The notes beneath the pieces are model-generated. The model ran no database searches. It was not told the origin of the DNA and saw nothing but the letters and a program-made list of their open reading frames with translations. From Nitrospirales bacterium (lineage in GTDB: Bacteria; Nitrospirota; Nitrospiria; Nitrospirales; UBA8639): 64,000 nt of DNA. Shown here piece after piece: positions 29,102-39,629 of the stretch; position 1 is the first letter of the stretch; each line of letters opens with the position of its first letter. The DNA is taken from assembly GCA_021604145.1 (NCBI GenBank), contig BQIX01000001.1, positions 124,001 through 188,000 on the forward strand. The letters run 5' to 3'. Both the position numbers and the translations under genes were made by a program.

Positions 29102-30883
29102 TCACGGCATTGTCTTTTCTAATGCCAGAACGAGATCTTGAATCCGATTGAATCCCTCCTGCCAAAAATTTTCTGAACGAATGTTGACCTTAAGCGGTTT
29201 CAGCAGTGATTCAGGACTGGCGGAACCACCGGCTGACAAGAGCTTAAGATACTTCGGGAGGAATGATTGCCCTTCTTGTTTATACCGTTGATACAGAGCT
29301 AAGACGAGCAAATTGCCAAAGCTGTAGGCATAGCAATAAAACGGACTGGAATAAATATGCGGAATGCCTAACCATTCCCACTGAAATTCTTTCGAAACGT
29401 GAACGGCGCGCCCGAATTGTTCACGGAGAAGTTGCAGATACGCCTGTGCAAGAGCGTCAATCGTTGTTCCATCGGCGATCAAGTCATGAGCGAGCCGCTC
29501 AAACTCTACAAAGTAAGCTTGCCGAAGGATTGTGGCATAGAGATCGTCAAGTTGCGTCATGAGGAGTGCTTGTTTCGACTTGACCTTTCGTTCGTGACTT
29601 AAAAAATTCTCTGACAACAGTTGTTCGCCAAAAATTGACGCGGTTTCCGCAAGAGGGAGCGATGAATGAAAGGTCAGCACCGAATGCTGATGGGCGAGCA
29701 TGCCATGCACGGCATGACCAAGTTCATGTGCAAGGGTTGAGACGTCCCGTGGCTGGCCATTGAAATTCATGAGGACATAAGGCGTGAGGCGGGGAGTGAC
29801 ACTGTAACAAAATGCTCCCCCCATCTTTCCTGGACGAATTTGTGCATCAAGATGCCGTTCCTCGATGACGCGTGTTGCCAGTTGTGCGACTTCAGGAGAA
29901 AAGTGTTGATACGACTCCTTGACCATCTTCCACGCTTGTGGAAACGAGTATTCTGTTGAAGACGTCTGAAGTGGCGCATACAGATCATAACGCGTAAACA
30001 TTTTTTTCTTAAGAAGTTTGGCTTTGAGACGAAAATAGTGCTGGAAAATTTTGGCATTCTTTCGGCACGTACTAAGAAGAGCCGTCACGGCTTGATCGGG
30101 AACATCGTTGGCCATATTTCGAACAGCGATTGGTGTCCGATGCTGGCGAAGTGTGACGCCTTCATTTTTCCAATCCAACACCAGTGATTTATACATTTCC
30201 CCAAGCATGTCGCGATGATCCGAGTAGACACGAAACAATTCTTGATAGGCGGCCTGTCGACGTTGGGCTGAGGCGTGGCGGACATGGGTGGTTAACTCTT
30301 CACGTGTCAGAGTCTGAACTTTTCCATCAACTTTAAGGGAGAACTTAAATCCCGTCGTCAAGACCCCATACAACATTTCAATGGCACTTCGACCGGTACT
30401 GTCTTTCACCGTAATGACTTGTTCTTCGGATTCGCTCAGGGTATGAGGTTTTAAGCGCGTGAGCAGGTCGAGATAATACTGAAGGGATCCTGCTTGAAGA
30501 AGATGGGATTTTGCGTGGCGAGAAGCGAGCCCCTGCCACCAAAGGTCTAAGAAGAGGATTCGATTGTCAAACTTCGTGAGCCGTTCACGAACCTTAGCTT
30601 GGAAGGCCCGTGATGATTGTTGTTGCGTATTCTCCGCAAACCAAAGAAAAGAAAAGGCATAGAGGATCGCTGAAGTTTCAGCAATGGATTCTTTCAACTG
30701 GTAGGCCTGCTCAAAGAGTGTTGAGGAGACATCCTGTTTCAATCGAGGCCGTAGTCGTTCAAGTTGACGCACTTGGCGTTCCTGCTTGCGGCATAAAGTT
30801 TCAAAATCCTTGTCCGGTTGAGCAAGAAGATCAGACAATGTCCAACGTGGAGCGGCCTGAGATTTTGATGACGTTTTACTCAT
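29102..30883 (-). CDS. pepF: M3 family oligoendopeptidase F
   Basis: 'STLAHELGHAVHGMLA' HExxH motif and M3 architecture. Confidence 0.94.
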   Translation of the reverse strand: MSKTSSKSQAAPRWTLSDLLAQPDKDFETLCRKQERQVRQLERLRPRLKQDVSSTLFEQAYQLKESIAETSAILYAFSFLWFAENTQQQSSRAFQAKVRERLTKFDNRILFLDLWWQGLASRHAKSHLLQAGSLQYYLDLLTRLKPHTLSESEEQVITVKDSTGRSAIEMLYGVLTTGFKFSLKVDGKVQTLTREELTTHVRHASAQRRQAAYQELFRVYSDHRDMLGEMYKSLVLDWKNEGVTLRQHRTPIAVRNMANDVPDQAVTALLSTCRKNAKIFQHYFRLKAKLLKKKMFTRYDLYAPLQTSSTEYSFPQAWKMVKESYQHFSPEVAQLATRVIEERHLDAQIRPGKMGGAFCYSVTPRLTPYVLMNFNGQPRDVSTLAHELGHAVHGMLAHQHSVLTFHSSLPLAETASIFGEQLLSENFLSHERKVKSKQALLMTQLDDLYATILRQAYFVEFERLAHDLIADGTTIDALAQAYLQLLREQFGRAVHVSKEFQWEWLGIPHIYSSPFYCYAYSFGNLLVLALYQRYKQEGQSFLPKYLKLLSAGGSASPESLLKPLKVNIRSENFWQEGFNRIQDLVLALEKTMP

Positions 30884-31433
30884 TCGTGCTCCTTATAACT
30901 CTGACGAGATACAGAGTGAATAAACAGTGAGCGAAATGTGGTTGGAGTGCTTCACCATGGAATATGAATTTACGGCTCTCGAAAATGCAGTGCCGAATGT
31001 TCAACTGGTGAGAGATCGTCAATCATCAATACGCGAGGAACTAATCTCTTCATACCAGAATTGAGAGGATGGTACAACTGCTTGAAACGTCATGAAGCCT
31101 TTTGACCGGTAAAGGATTGGATAAATGAATTCTTGAGAATCGTATCCGTATACAGAGAGAAAGCGATATGTGGGTCGCTCAACTGATTGTCCTAAATCTT
31201 GTATAATACAGGATGGCCAAATCTTGGTAGCACGGGATAGAGCAAACCATCGTATTGAGTGAGTGTGCATATTTGAGTGGCAGCCAACAACCAGAAGGAT
31301 AATGACACGTTAATGTTAAGCCAGATATTGGTCCCTCCGTCCCTTATACTTTTCAAGGGGCCGATTTTCCTGGCCGCTCTGACGTGGTGAGTTTAGTTCG
31401 GCAACAGATCTATTAATAAAAGGAATACATCCT

Positions 31434-32522
31434 ATGAATAATTATACGTGTCATTGCAGTAATACCTTATTTTTTGAAAACACCCGATGTGTGGCATGCA
31501 ATTCAGATGTTGGCTGGTGTCCAGCATGTCAACGATTAACCGGTTTAATCCTATCACCCAACGGAACCTTTCAGTGTGGGATTAGGGAGTGCCAGGCCTT
31601 ACTCGTTAAATGTCATAATTATGAAGTCGAACATGTGTGCAATCGCTGTCTTGTTGCGAACACCAATGAAGTGTCTCGTACAGGTTTGTGCGATTATTGT
31701 CGCTATAACGACACGATACCCGATCTTTCTGTGGAGGGGAATCGAGAACGTTGGTATCGACTTGAAGCAGCCAAAAGACGTCTCCTGTATACGTTGGACT
31801 TTTTAGGTTTGTCTTATGGCAAAGCGGAGGATGGGATTCAGCCAGCACTTTCATTTGACTTTAAGGCTGATACGAATTTTTCCGGCAATCAATGGAAACC
31901 CATGGGAGATCATGAACAGGTCTATACAGGCCATGATCATGGTAAAATTACGATCAATCTTCAGGAAACTGAAGATGTGGAGAGGGAAAAACTACGCGTC
32001 TCTTTTGGGGAGGCCCATCGAACCATCGTTGGGCATTTTCGACATGAGATTGGGCATTATTACTGGGAAATGTTGATAGAAAACAAAGAAGAAGAGGACT
32101 TTATTCGGTTATTCGGGGACTACCAAAACCCGACCTATTCGGAAGCGTTAGAACGATATTATCAGGAAGGGCCTCCCAATAATTGGCAAGAGAATTTCAT
32201 CAGTGCCTATGCGACGATGCACCCGTGGGAAGATTTTGCGGAAACTTTTGCGAAATATCTGGCCATGGTAAGCGTCCTGGATACGGCGAGGCACAACTTT
32301 GCAGAAGTTGGTATCGATCCTACACGGGCTGAATTCATGACGATGATAAAATCTTATCAAAACTTGGGCACAATGCTGAACGAAATGAATCGTGCCATGG
32401 GTTTGATTGATCTGATGCCAGAAGTTCTTGTTCAACCCGTCATAGAAAAGTTGCAATTTATTCATCAGATACTATCGGCCGCACGCGCAGGAGCATCGTT
32501 TCAAGCTAGCAATCATCTTTAG
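31434..32522 (+). CDS. Putative zinc-ribbon/zinc-binding metallopeptidase
   Basis: N-terminal Cys pairs 'CHCSNTLFFENTRCVACNSDVGWCPAC', 'HFRHEIGHYYWEML' HExxH, 'WEDFAETFAKYLAMV'. Confidence 0.85.
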   Translation: MNNYTCHCSNTLFFENTRCVACNSDVGWCPACQRLTGLILSPNGTFQCGIRECQALLVKCHNYEVEHVCNRCLVANTNEVSRTGLCDYCRYNDTIPDLSVEGNRERWYRLEAAKRRLLYTLDFLGLSYGKAEDGIQPALSFDFKADTNFSGNQWKPMGDHEQVYTGHDHGKITINLQETEDVEREKLRVSFGEAHRTIVGHFRHEIGHYYWEMLIENKEEEDFIRLFGDYQNPTYSEALERYYQEGPPNNWQENFISAYATMHPWEDFAETFAKYLAMVSVLDTARHNFAEVGIDPTRAEFMTMIKSYQNLGTMLNEMNRAMGLIDLMPEVLVQPVIEKLQFIHQILSAARAGASFQASNHL

Positions 32523-32895
32523 GCAATCTTCTGTTCTAAGAAATTTGATAGTGCTTAATGAGTTGGCTTTGCGTGAGGCAGGGAATGTTGTGAGTCGTTA
32601 GCTAGAGATCAGTGTCCTCTCATTTTATTGATGCCCTGTTCGTGCCTCATTTGTCCATTCGATGGTTGAAGGATTCGAAAAGTATCAGAGAACCCTTCTC
32701 TTTGTCTGTTGTAGTCCAAACAATTGTGATCCCGTCTGTGTATAGACTGCTCAAGCCTTATACACTGAAAAATGTTCTCTTCGAAGAAAAGTAGGGCTGG
32801 CTCGATAGATAAAAACCGTTGATGCTACGCATCAAGTTTTTAGAGGAGGGATGAAAACCAATACTACAGAAGCAGATGGATTCTTGAGTGTAATA

Positions 32896-32971
32896 TGGAG
32901 CTGGCGAGAGGAATTGAACCCCCGACCGGCGGTTTACAAAACCGCTGCTCTACCAACTGAGCTACGCCAGC
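32896..32971 (-). tRNA. tRNA-Thr (anticodon TGT)
   Basis: Reverse strand GCTGGCGTAGCTCAGTTGGTAGAGCAGCGGTTTTGTAAACCGCCGGTCGGGGGTTCAATTCCTCTCGCCAGCTCCA; 7-bp acceptor stem, anticodon loop TTTGTAA, encoded CCA. Confidence 0.97.
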
Positions 32972-33009
32972 TCTCGGTAGATTATACTTACCCTTTCGAG
33001 AAGTGTCCA

Positions 33010-33216
33010 CCAAATGCCCACGCCGCGGAATGATCATTCGTTCCTGATGCAGAGTGACCACCTTACGGCCGGCTTCGGCCAAATCTTGGACATTGACGAT
33101 GTTATTAAGGTCGAACACCTCCCGAGTTCTGTGTCCAGTAATTTTCATTGCGATTTTTCTGGCCCCCCAGCCCTGACGAGATTTCGCAAGGCTGTCCGGC
33201 GAAAGTCATGATAAGT
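33010..33216 (-). pseudogene. C-terminal remnant of a tyrosine recombinase/integrase
   Basis: Frame 1 'YHDFRRTALRNLVRAGGPEK' then, after a one-base slip at an A-run, 'AMKITGHRTREVFDLNNIVNVQDLAEAGRK'; the usual catalytic Tyr (RYNIV) reads as Asn. Confidence 0.8.
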
Positions 33217-33753
33217 GTGTGTGATTTCGGTGCATCAGGACATATTTTCTGATGAAATTTCACAGGATCGCATGCTGACTCTGACACAGCCGAGTTGCCA
33301 GGTCAGGTGAATGTTTTTTAGCCGACGCTTGTTGAAATTTGTTCCCGTCAATTCTTGGACATGGAGAATGACTGTCTTTATCCCAGATTGACAAGATTTC
33401 ATACCATTCATTCTCCCATTAACTCCATCTACGATTAGCCCGTCTTCGAATTGTCCAGGACAATTTCATGTTCACGCTAGCTTGCAAGATGTCTAATAAT
33501 CCTTTCATTGGACTTAAGCCATCCTCAAATAAGACATGGGGTCAGCTTTCCGTCAATCTTGAAGAGAACAAAGGCTTCAGTCGACTTAATAGTCAATGCT
33601 CGGGTCATCCTGACTCCTAGTAGACTTTCGGATTTGAGGTTACAAATGGACCTTAGGGAAAGAGGATCGATTCGCATGGGTATGGCCTTCGTTGCATGAG
33701 TCTCACCCATCTGATTCTGTATACTACACGACTTAATGGGAACTAGATGTGAC

Positions 33754-33870
33754 TCTATCGGCCAGTGGATCAGCATGGGAGCGCCGTGGACTTCCTTCTC
33801 AGTGCAAAGCGAGATCAGGCTGCGGCTACATGGTTTCTGTGCAAAGTTGTTGGTCGCTTGGCGGTGACCG
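33754..33870 (+). pseudogene. IS6-family-type DDE transposase fragment
   Basis: 'LYRPVDQHGSAVDFLLSAKRDQAAATWFLCK' resembles the LYRAVD..G...DFLLSAKRD..AA..F block of IS6 transposases; TGA immediately upstream. Confidence 0.65.
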
Positions 33871-34066
33871 ACGAACCTCTGCTTTTCTTTTCGGTGGTGC
33901 GACGAGAAATGATATCGCAGATTGGTCAGATTCTGCCGAATCATCCTATTCATTCTTTGCAGGACATCTAGAGCTGATTGCAGGGAGATTCTGGTTCAGA
34001 GAATATGAGGCAGGAGACAAACTCTTGCCGCGGTCTTAGTCAGTGTTCGGAAGAATAAAGGAGGCA

Positions 34067-34483
34067 ATGATGAAGGGGCATATTAAAGCATGGACATTCT
34101 TAGCACTGGCATGGATTATGGCAATCTCTTTGGGCTGTGGTGCCTTGCAAGCTCGTCCTGATACACCTCTCGTTCCCATTTCCTCATTCGAGCAGGTGGC
34201 GGGCACATGGGAGGGGGTGAGTAAACGTCTACCTGACATGCGTGAGGACGCCTGGGTTATTCTGATCATCAGTGAAAAAGGGTTCTTTAAATTCGCTAGT
34301 AATCGTGAAACGGAGTTGTTGTTGGGAACCGGCACATTAACGATCCTAGAGGGGCGAGTGTTTGCGAAGACTGGCACTGGAACCGCTACCTTTACGCTCC
34401 ACGATAAGGTGGGCAACTTAGTCTTAGTGGTCGAAGCGTCTCTCAATGATGGCCTCCATTATTATCTTGAGATGACCCGATGA
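34067..34483 (+). CDS. Small lipoprotein of unknown function
   Basis: AAGGAGG then ATGATGAAGG; lipobox 'AISLGCGA'; about 138 aa. Confidence 0.75.
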   Translation: MMKGHIKAWTFLALAWIMAISLGCGALQARPDTPLVPISSFEQVAGTWEGVSKRLPDMREDAWVILIISEKGFFKFASNRETELLLGTGTLTILEGRVFAKTGTGTATFTLHDKVGNLVLVVEASLNDGLHYYLEMTR

Positions 34484-34863
34484 GGTAGACATACTCACTA
34501 TATGGACATATGGAACTATTTCAGGTGTGCCAAACCAAAATTTGATGACGGTTTTGGGCCGAATAACTTTCCGTTTTTCGAGCGTTAAAAAGAGCAGTTC
34601 TTTGAGATCCGACCAGTTCCCCACAATGCTTCGGACCGTCTTGGAACGAACCGGGATCAGGACACATTTTCGGTAGTTGATCAGCGTCGACGCAGTATAG
34701 CGTCATGAACCGTCGTCCAAGGTGTATCAACTTGCGATAGAGCAAACAAAGCAATAGACGTGGGAATTCCTTTTCGGCTCCTTTAATTTGTGGGATGTGG
34801 TTCTGACGAATTTTGATGAGTTGCTGGAGATCTTGTGGAAGTAATCAAAAGAGAGGTTTGGCC

Positions 34864-35979
34864 GTGAGCCAACAGCACACGGTGATTCTGGTCGGTGCCG
34901 GCCATGCCCATTTGTATGTTGCCGCCCATGCCGAGACGCTCGTCGAGCGTGGGGCGCGAGTGGTGTTGGTCGATCCAACAGAATTCTGGTACTCCGGTAT
35001 GGCCACTGGAATGTTGGGGGGGATGTATGAGCCTGTGGCGGATCAAATTGATCCCCGACCGTTGATAGAAGCCCACGGTGGCGAGTTTATTCAGGGTCGT
35101 GTTGAGTCCGTGGATTCCCGAGCCCGTCAGCTTCACTTGGCCGATGGCGGTGTTCTGGCTTTTGACTATGAGTCCATTAATGTCGGCAGTCAGGTGGATG
35201 TGAACGCCATCCCCGGTGCGGCGAACGATCCGAGCGTCTGGTCGGTCAAACCTGTTGCCAAATTGTGGAAGCTGCGTGAGCATTTGGAGGCTAAATTTCG
35301 TGAGCGCGAGACGTTGCGGATCGTAGTGGTTGGCGGCGGGCCTACGGGTTCTGAGGTGACGGCCAATTTGATTGCTTTAGCCGCACGCCATGATAGCGAT
35401 CTTCGGCTAAGCCTCGTCACCAATGGCGATCGGCTTATCCCAGAGGCCCCTGCTGGCGCAGCAAGAGCACTTCAGCGGAAGTTGACGCGACGCGGGGTAG
35501 TCATCCGCACGCAAACCCAAGTCGTCCGTCGCGAGGGAGAATTATTGATTGCCGAAGATGGTAGCCTCATCGAGGCTGATATTGTCGTCCTGGCAATCGG
35601 ACTTGAAGCCCATCCGCTTGTGCATAAGACCGGCCTACCGACCCGTCCCAAGGACGGCCTTCGAATCAACGCCATGTTGCATTCGATCGCTGATGAACGG
35701 GTGTTCGCGGCCGGTGATTGCGCCTCTATGGAAGGTTTTAATCTGCCCAAACTTGGTGTGTTTGGTGTGCGCCAGGCTGCCTATATCCATGCAAACCTGC
35801 TGGCCAGCTTGGAAAGTAAACCACTAGCCGAATACGAACCCCAAAAACGCTATCTCGCCATCCTCAACCTCGGCGACGGCACCGCATTGTCAACGTGGGG
35901 GCCGTTTTGGTGGAACGGTCGTTCCAGCATGTGGTTGAAACACTGGATCGATCATCGCTTTCTCGAAGACTACCGGTAG
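34864..35979 (+). CDS. FAD-dependent NDH-2/SQR-like pyridine nucleotide-disulfide oxidoreductase
   Basis: GTG start; 'TVILVGAGHAHLYVAAHAE', 'RIVVVGGGPTGSEVTANLIALAA', 'ERVFAAGDCASM'. Confidence 0.9.
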   Translation: MSQQHTVILVGAGHAHLYVAAHAETLVERGARVVLVDPTEFWYSGMATGMLGGMYEPVADQIDPRPLIEAHGGEFIQGRVESVDSRARQLHLADGGVLAFDYESINVGSQVDVNAIPGAANDPSVWSVKPVAKLWKLREHLEAKFRERETLRIVVVGGGPTGSEVTANLIALAARHDSDLRLSLVTNGDRLIPEAPAGAARALQRKLTRRGVVIRTQTQVVRREGELLIAEDGSLIEADIVVLAIGLEAHPLVHKTGLPTRPKDGLRINAMLHSIADERVFAAGDCASMEGFNLPKLGVFGVRQAAYIHANLLASLESKPLAEYEPQKRYLAILNLGDGTALSTWGPFWWNGRSSMWLKHWIDHRFLEDYR

Positions 35980-36564
35980 CATCACGGCAACACATACAAG
36001 TATGAGAAGAAAATTCCATGACTGTGATGAGAGCGAGACCATCATTCGAGTAAACAGGTGAATCGTATTGCTTCGTTCTTTCAGGTGAGTGTTCAATGCC
36101 TACGAAGACAAAGCTTTCCGTTTTCGACCACGAACTGTTTTGGGACGCGAACCGTGAGGGTCTCGGCGATCTGATGCCTCCAGGCTATCCAGGTATTGAA
36201 AAAGGGACGCTGGCAAAGAGATTGCGAGGGGTGTGAACCATTCGGCTGGAAACCAGCCGCATTTTTTAGGAGAGTGTCTTTACAATATTGCGGTCTGAGC
36301 GTTCAACACCCATGGGAAGTAGGGACGCAGGCCGATCCCGGTCAGTCCTGTTTGAAGCATCTTGGGGCTTCAGTTGGAGAGCACGGGGAGGCGATATCGC
36401 TTGTCCTGGGCGAGACTGTGCCGCCGCTGATTCAGGATAGACTATTGGCTGAGGCCGTGTCTCAAGTGATTGCGTTCGCTGTTCGGTGGTGATGTTTAAA
36501 TGCAACTATTGGATGTTATAAAGACCTACGTCGACTTCGTATTGATGAGATGAAGAAGCGTATG

Positions 36565-38598
36565 CTAGGAGGCTCTACTTCCGTTGCTCTCTTGTTCGTA
36601 AAAACTAATACCGTTCGTAAATTCGTTACATTTGGCAAGTGGATTTTCTTCTGACAACTTATAGTAACACCCGATGACCGTTTCTCTTTGAATGGTATCA
36701 CCGTTTACTGAGGCAATTTCTTCCGTTCCTCCAGTGACGACTTTTCGTATGACTTGGTGCTTATTGTCAATAAAGACCTTTCCAGAGAAATCTTCAACCT
36801 TCTTGACAATATCATCCCATTGAGACGAGTAGGTGTCAGAACTGAACTTACTTGGCGAAAAGTACTTTTGAATTCGATAATGCGCGTCAACTCCCTTTTT
36901 CGGGATTACCTCAAATAACAACAGTTCTTCTTCAAGGAGGCTTTTGTTTGAATACCCGAAATGAAAATGAAGACTGGTCTTTTCATTGAATGCGTGACTA
37001 TTCAAATCAAGCGTGAAATCATTCAGCTTAATATGTAGTCTTCCGTTCTGTACGCGGATCTGACTTGTTTTAAATGTTCTTGGGAGGTAGTTCTGGCTCA
37101 GAGACACGTAATCTATCCAATCGTAGAGATCACCTTCATATCCGACCGCCACCTCATTTAAATCCTTTTTCATCAGACTGACATAGCCGGTACTTAAATA
37201 CCAGGCTTTCTTGATGTCAACATTACATATCACGCCTTTGGGATAGGCCAAGCAATGGCTGTACACAAATGAATTGCTATACGGTCGATACCATAATGAT
37301 GAGATCCATGGTCTTCCTAATTTGTCTTCCCATATTTCGGTCTTTTCCGGATCTCCAAGACTGACGATTCTAACTTTTTCGACATCGAAATCACGTGTCA
37401 GGGGTAATGCTTTCAACAAATGATCCATGACCATCTTGGGACTTCCCATAAAGGCCTCAAGCGTGACGTTGCGGGGTTTTTCTATCTTGACCTGTAAGGT
37501 CGAAAGATCACTTTTACTCAATGTGATCTTCTGATCCTCAGATATGGGAATCGTTTTTTTCGAATAACTGCTGAGTCTCCACATATTAAAATCTGCATCA
37601 GATTTTAAGACTCCGAATTGCCTGACATTGACTTGGTTTCGCAAGTAGGCACGAAACCGTTTACCTTTTGGGAAATAGTCATCAGCATATTTTTGTGAAA
37701 CCTTTGATGAAATTTGTTCATACACAGCATTTAACGAGGATTGGGCCTTACGTGATATGGCATGGATGGTATTGGGCAGGGCAATGTGCTCGGACCAATT
37801 CATGGAATAAGTATTTTGACTTCCATTTAAATTCAGTGAGATGTTTCTCATATAAAATTCAGCCGTGCCGTTGAGGTTGTCGTATTCGGTCATCGGGACA
37901 GCAACATTGTAATTTTCACTGGCATTTTTTTGGATAATGAGTCCGACCACTTGGCCATTGACGTTGAGCAAGGGCCCCCCACTGTTGCCCGGTGATGCTG
38001 GAGAGGTGAATCGAATGTCTTTCCATTTTCCGTGTTCCGGTTCTGTGGTAAATGAAGCGACCTGACCCGCTCGAAACGAAAGGCCTTCTCCTTGCGCATT
38101 TCCGACTGAAAACACCGTATCACCGATTTCAACCTGTTTGGATACATTCAGGGCTATAATGTCTTCCGGATACTCCTCCAGCTCAAATACCACCATGTCC
38201 CGAATTGAAGAAAACTGTTTTATTTGTCCAATTTTATACACTCGACCGTCTGAATCCCGGATATGAAAATCTGTTAAGAGTGAAAAATACTTCAACTTAA
38301 GTACGTGAGCCGCCGTCATGAGTTCCTTTTCATTAATAAAAAACGCAGTTCCAATACTAAAATATTTTTCTTCCCGTTCCTTATAACTGAGTTTATGGAA
38401 CGGTAGTTCCCTGGCATATTGAATTTTTTGACTTTCAATTTTTGGCACAACCACTTCGTACACGCTCAATCTCAAGCTATTGATGACTTTTTTATCGAGA
38501 AAAGTCATATTATTGTCAGCTCGTGCGATGACTGGACAAAACAGAAGGACCGAAAATAACAAGAGGCTCACGATGGTGGGCGTTGAATAGGAATCCAT
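36565..38598 (-). CDS. Secreted trypsin-like serine protease with large uncharacterised C-terminal region
   Basis: Signal peptide; 'ELMTAAHVLKLKYF' (His), 'SPASPGNSGGPLLNVNGQVVGLII' (Ser); ~400 aa C-terminal region without recognised motif. Confidence 0.85.
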   Translation of the reverse strand: MDSYSTPTIVSLLLFSVLLFCPVIARADNNMTFLDKKVINSLRLSVYEVVVPKIESQKIQYARELPFHKLSYKEREEKYFSIGTAFFINEKELMTAAHVLKLKYFSLLTDFHIRDSDGRVYKIGQIKQFSSIRDMVVFELEEYPEDIIALNVSKQVEIGDTVFSVGNAQGEGLSFRAGQVASFTTEPEHGKWKDIRFTSPASPGNSGGPLLNVNGQVVGLIIQKNASENYNVAVPMTEYDNLNGTAEFYMRNISLNLNGSQNTYSMNWSEHIALPNTIHAISRKAQSSLNAVYEQISSKVSQKYADDYFPKGKRFRAYLRNQVNVRQFGVLKSDADFNMWRLSSYSKKTIPISEDQKITLSKSDLSTLQVKIEKPRNVTLEAFMGSPKMVMDHLLKALPLTRDFDVEKVRIVSLGDPEKTEIWEDKLGRPWISSLWYRPYSNSFVYSHCLAYPKGVICNVDIKKAWYLSTGYVSLMKKDLNEVAVGYEGDLYDWIDYVSLSQNYLPRTFKTSQIRVQNGRLHIKLNDFTLDLNSHAFNEKTSLHFHFGYSNKSLLEEELLLFEVIPKKGVDAHYRIQKYFSPSKFSSDTYSSQWDDIVKKVEDFSGKVFIDNKHQVIRKVVTGGTEEIASVNGDTIQRETVIGCYYKLSEENPLAKCNEFTNGISFYEQESNGSRAS

Positions 38599-39080
38599 GG
38601 CTTGTCGATGATATGTCATATCTCAGAACCTATCGTCAGGGTTGTCAGAGAGTTCTCCTATTAGTATTTATCGGTTTTCTGTGGCCTGACCTTAACAACG
38701 GTAATCATTTAGTAGGAATCTTAGGGAAATACACTGATCCGACAGTAAAAATAACCCTGATCTTCCCTGGGGATATTGGTTTGCGTGTCATGAATTAAAG
38801 AATGAATATTGAGCAATGTGAGGTAGTTCTCATGAGATAGGATTTCTGTAGATGCTACGAAGAGGCAGGACAGGTTGTAACAAGAAGCATCGTTTGTGGC
38901 TGTCTTTCGAGTGCATGACTTGGGGGCTGGGCTGTGGTTAGTGGGAGGGGAGTTGATGATATGATATAAACGTCGTTGATATACTTACAAGTCCTATTCT
39001 CTGTGACACCACGGTCTGAATGGCCTACCTTTAGTTAAGATACGAAAGATAAAAAACCGTTCAGCAAACCGTTGTCAGTA

Positions 39081-39341
39081 TCATTGATCTTTCACGTTAT
39101 GATTCTTGGTACGAATTCGATTCTTGAGTCTGGCGTTCGTGAAGAAACTGCCCAATGCGCCAATTCCACCAATGACAAGTAGTGCATACCCGATAGGCAA
39201 CAGAGCAAACGGTTCGTGTAAAAACCCCTTAGCATCAATTGTGCTACCAATGACGTGGAATGCAGACAAGGACAACATTCCGAGAATGGCAATTCCGATA
39301 AATATCACCAGCCAGGACACTTTTGACTTTCTTGAGTTCAT
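39081..39341 (-). CDS. Two-TM small membrane protein (DUF3955-like)
   Basis: 'FHVIGSTIDAKGFLHEPFALLPIGYALLVIGGIGAL'. Confidence 0.7.
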   Translation of the reverse strand: MNSRKSKVSWLVIFIGIAILGMLSLSAFHVIGSTIDAKGFLHEPFALLPIGYALLVIGGIGALGSFFTNARLKNRIRTKNHNVKDQ

Positions 39342-39629
39342 GTATTGAGTGAGTTAAGGCTTCAATAGCGGCTGTCGGATTGGCGGGACAGGTTCTACAA
39401 AGCTAGGACACCTATAATCCTAGCTTCAGTTTGCCGAGCGAGTCTCGGTAAGGGGTGAACTGGCAATGAGCCATGGCGTGTTCCGCGATCGTGTCCTAGG
39501 ATACCTACAATCCCATCTCTCTGTTGTACAAGGGCTTCAAGTAAGGAATGATTGTCCATGAGGCTATTGACCTGTTGAAACATCATGCTCTCAGCACCTC
39601 CTGCCATTAATGGGATTTGCTATTATTCC

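Noticed and set aside
31019-31270. 83-aa minus ORF between pepF and the metallopeptidase
   Set aside because: Composition is protein-like, but no ribosome binding site or domain could be recognised; left uncalled
34521-34754. Minus ORF with transposon-like context ('ggatcaggacacattttcgg')
   Set aside because: No transposase motif could be identified in any frame
36087-36492. Possible methyltransferase-like C-terminus ('AISLVLGETVPPLIQDRLLAEAV') and short ORF MPTKTKLSVFDHELFWDANREGLGDLMPPGYPGIEKG
   Set aside because: Superficial similarity to a cytosine methyltransferase C-terminus only; no catalytic motifs and no continuous frame, so not called
39395-39607. 70-aa minus ORF downstream of czcC
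   Set aside because: Contains the two direct repeats; no recognisable family and weak coding evidence
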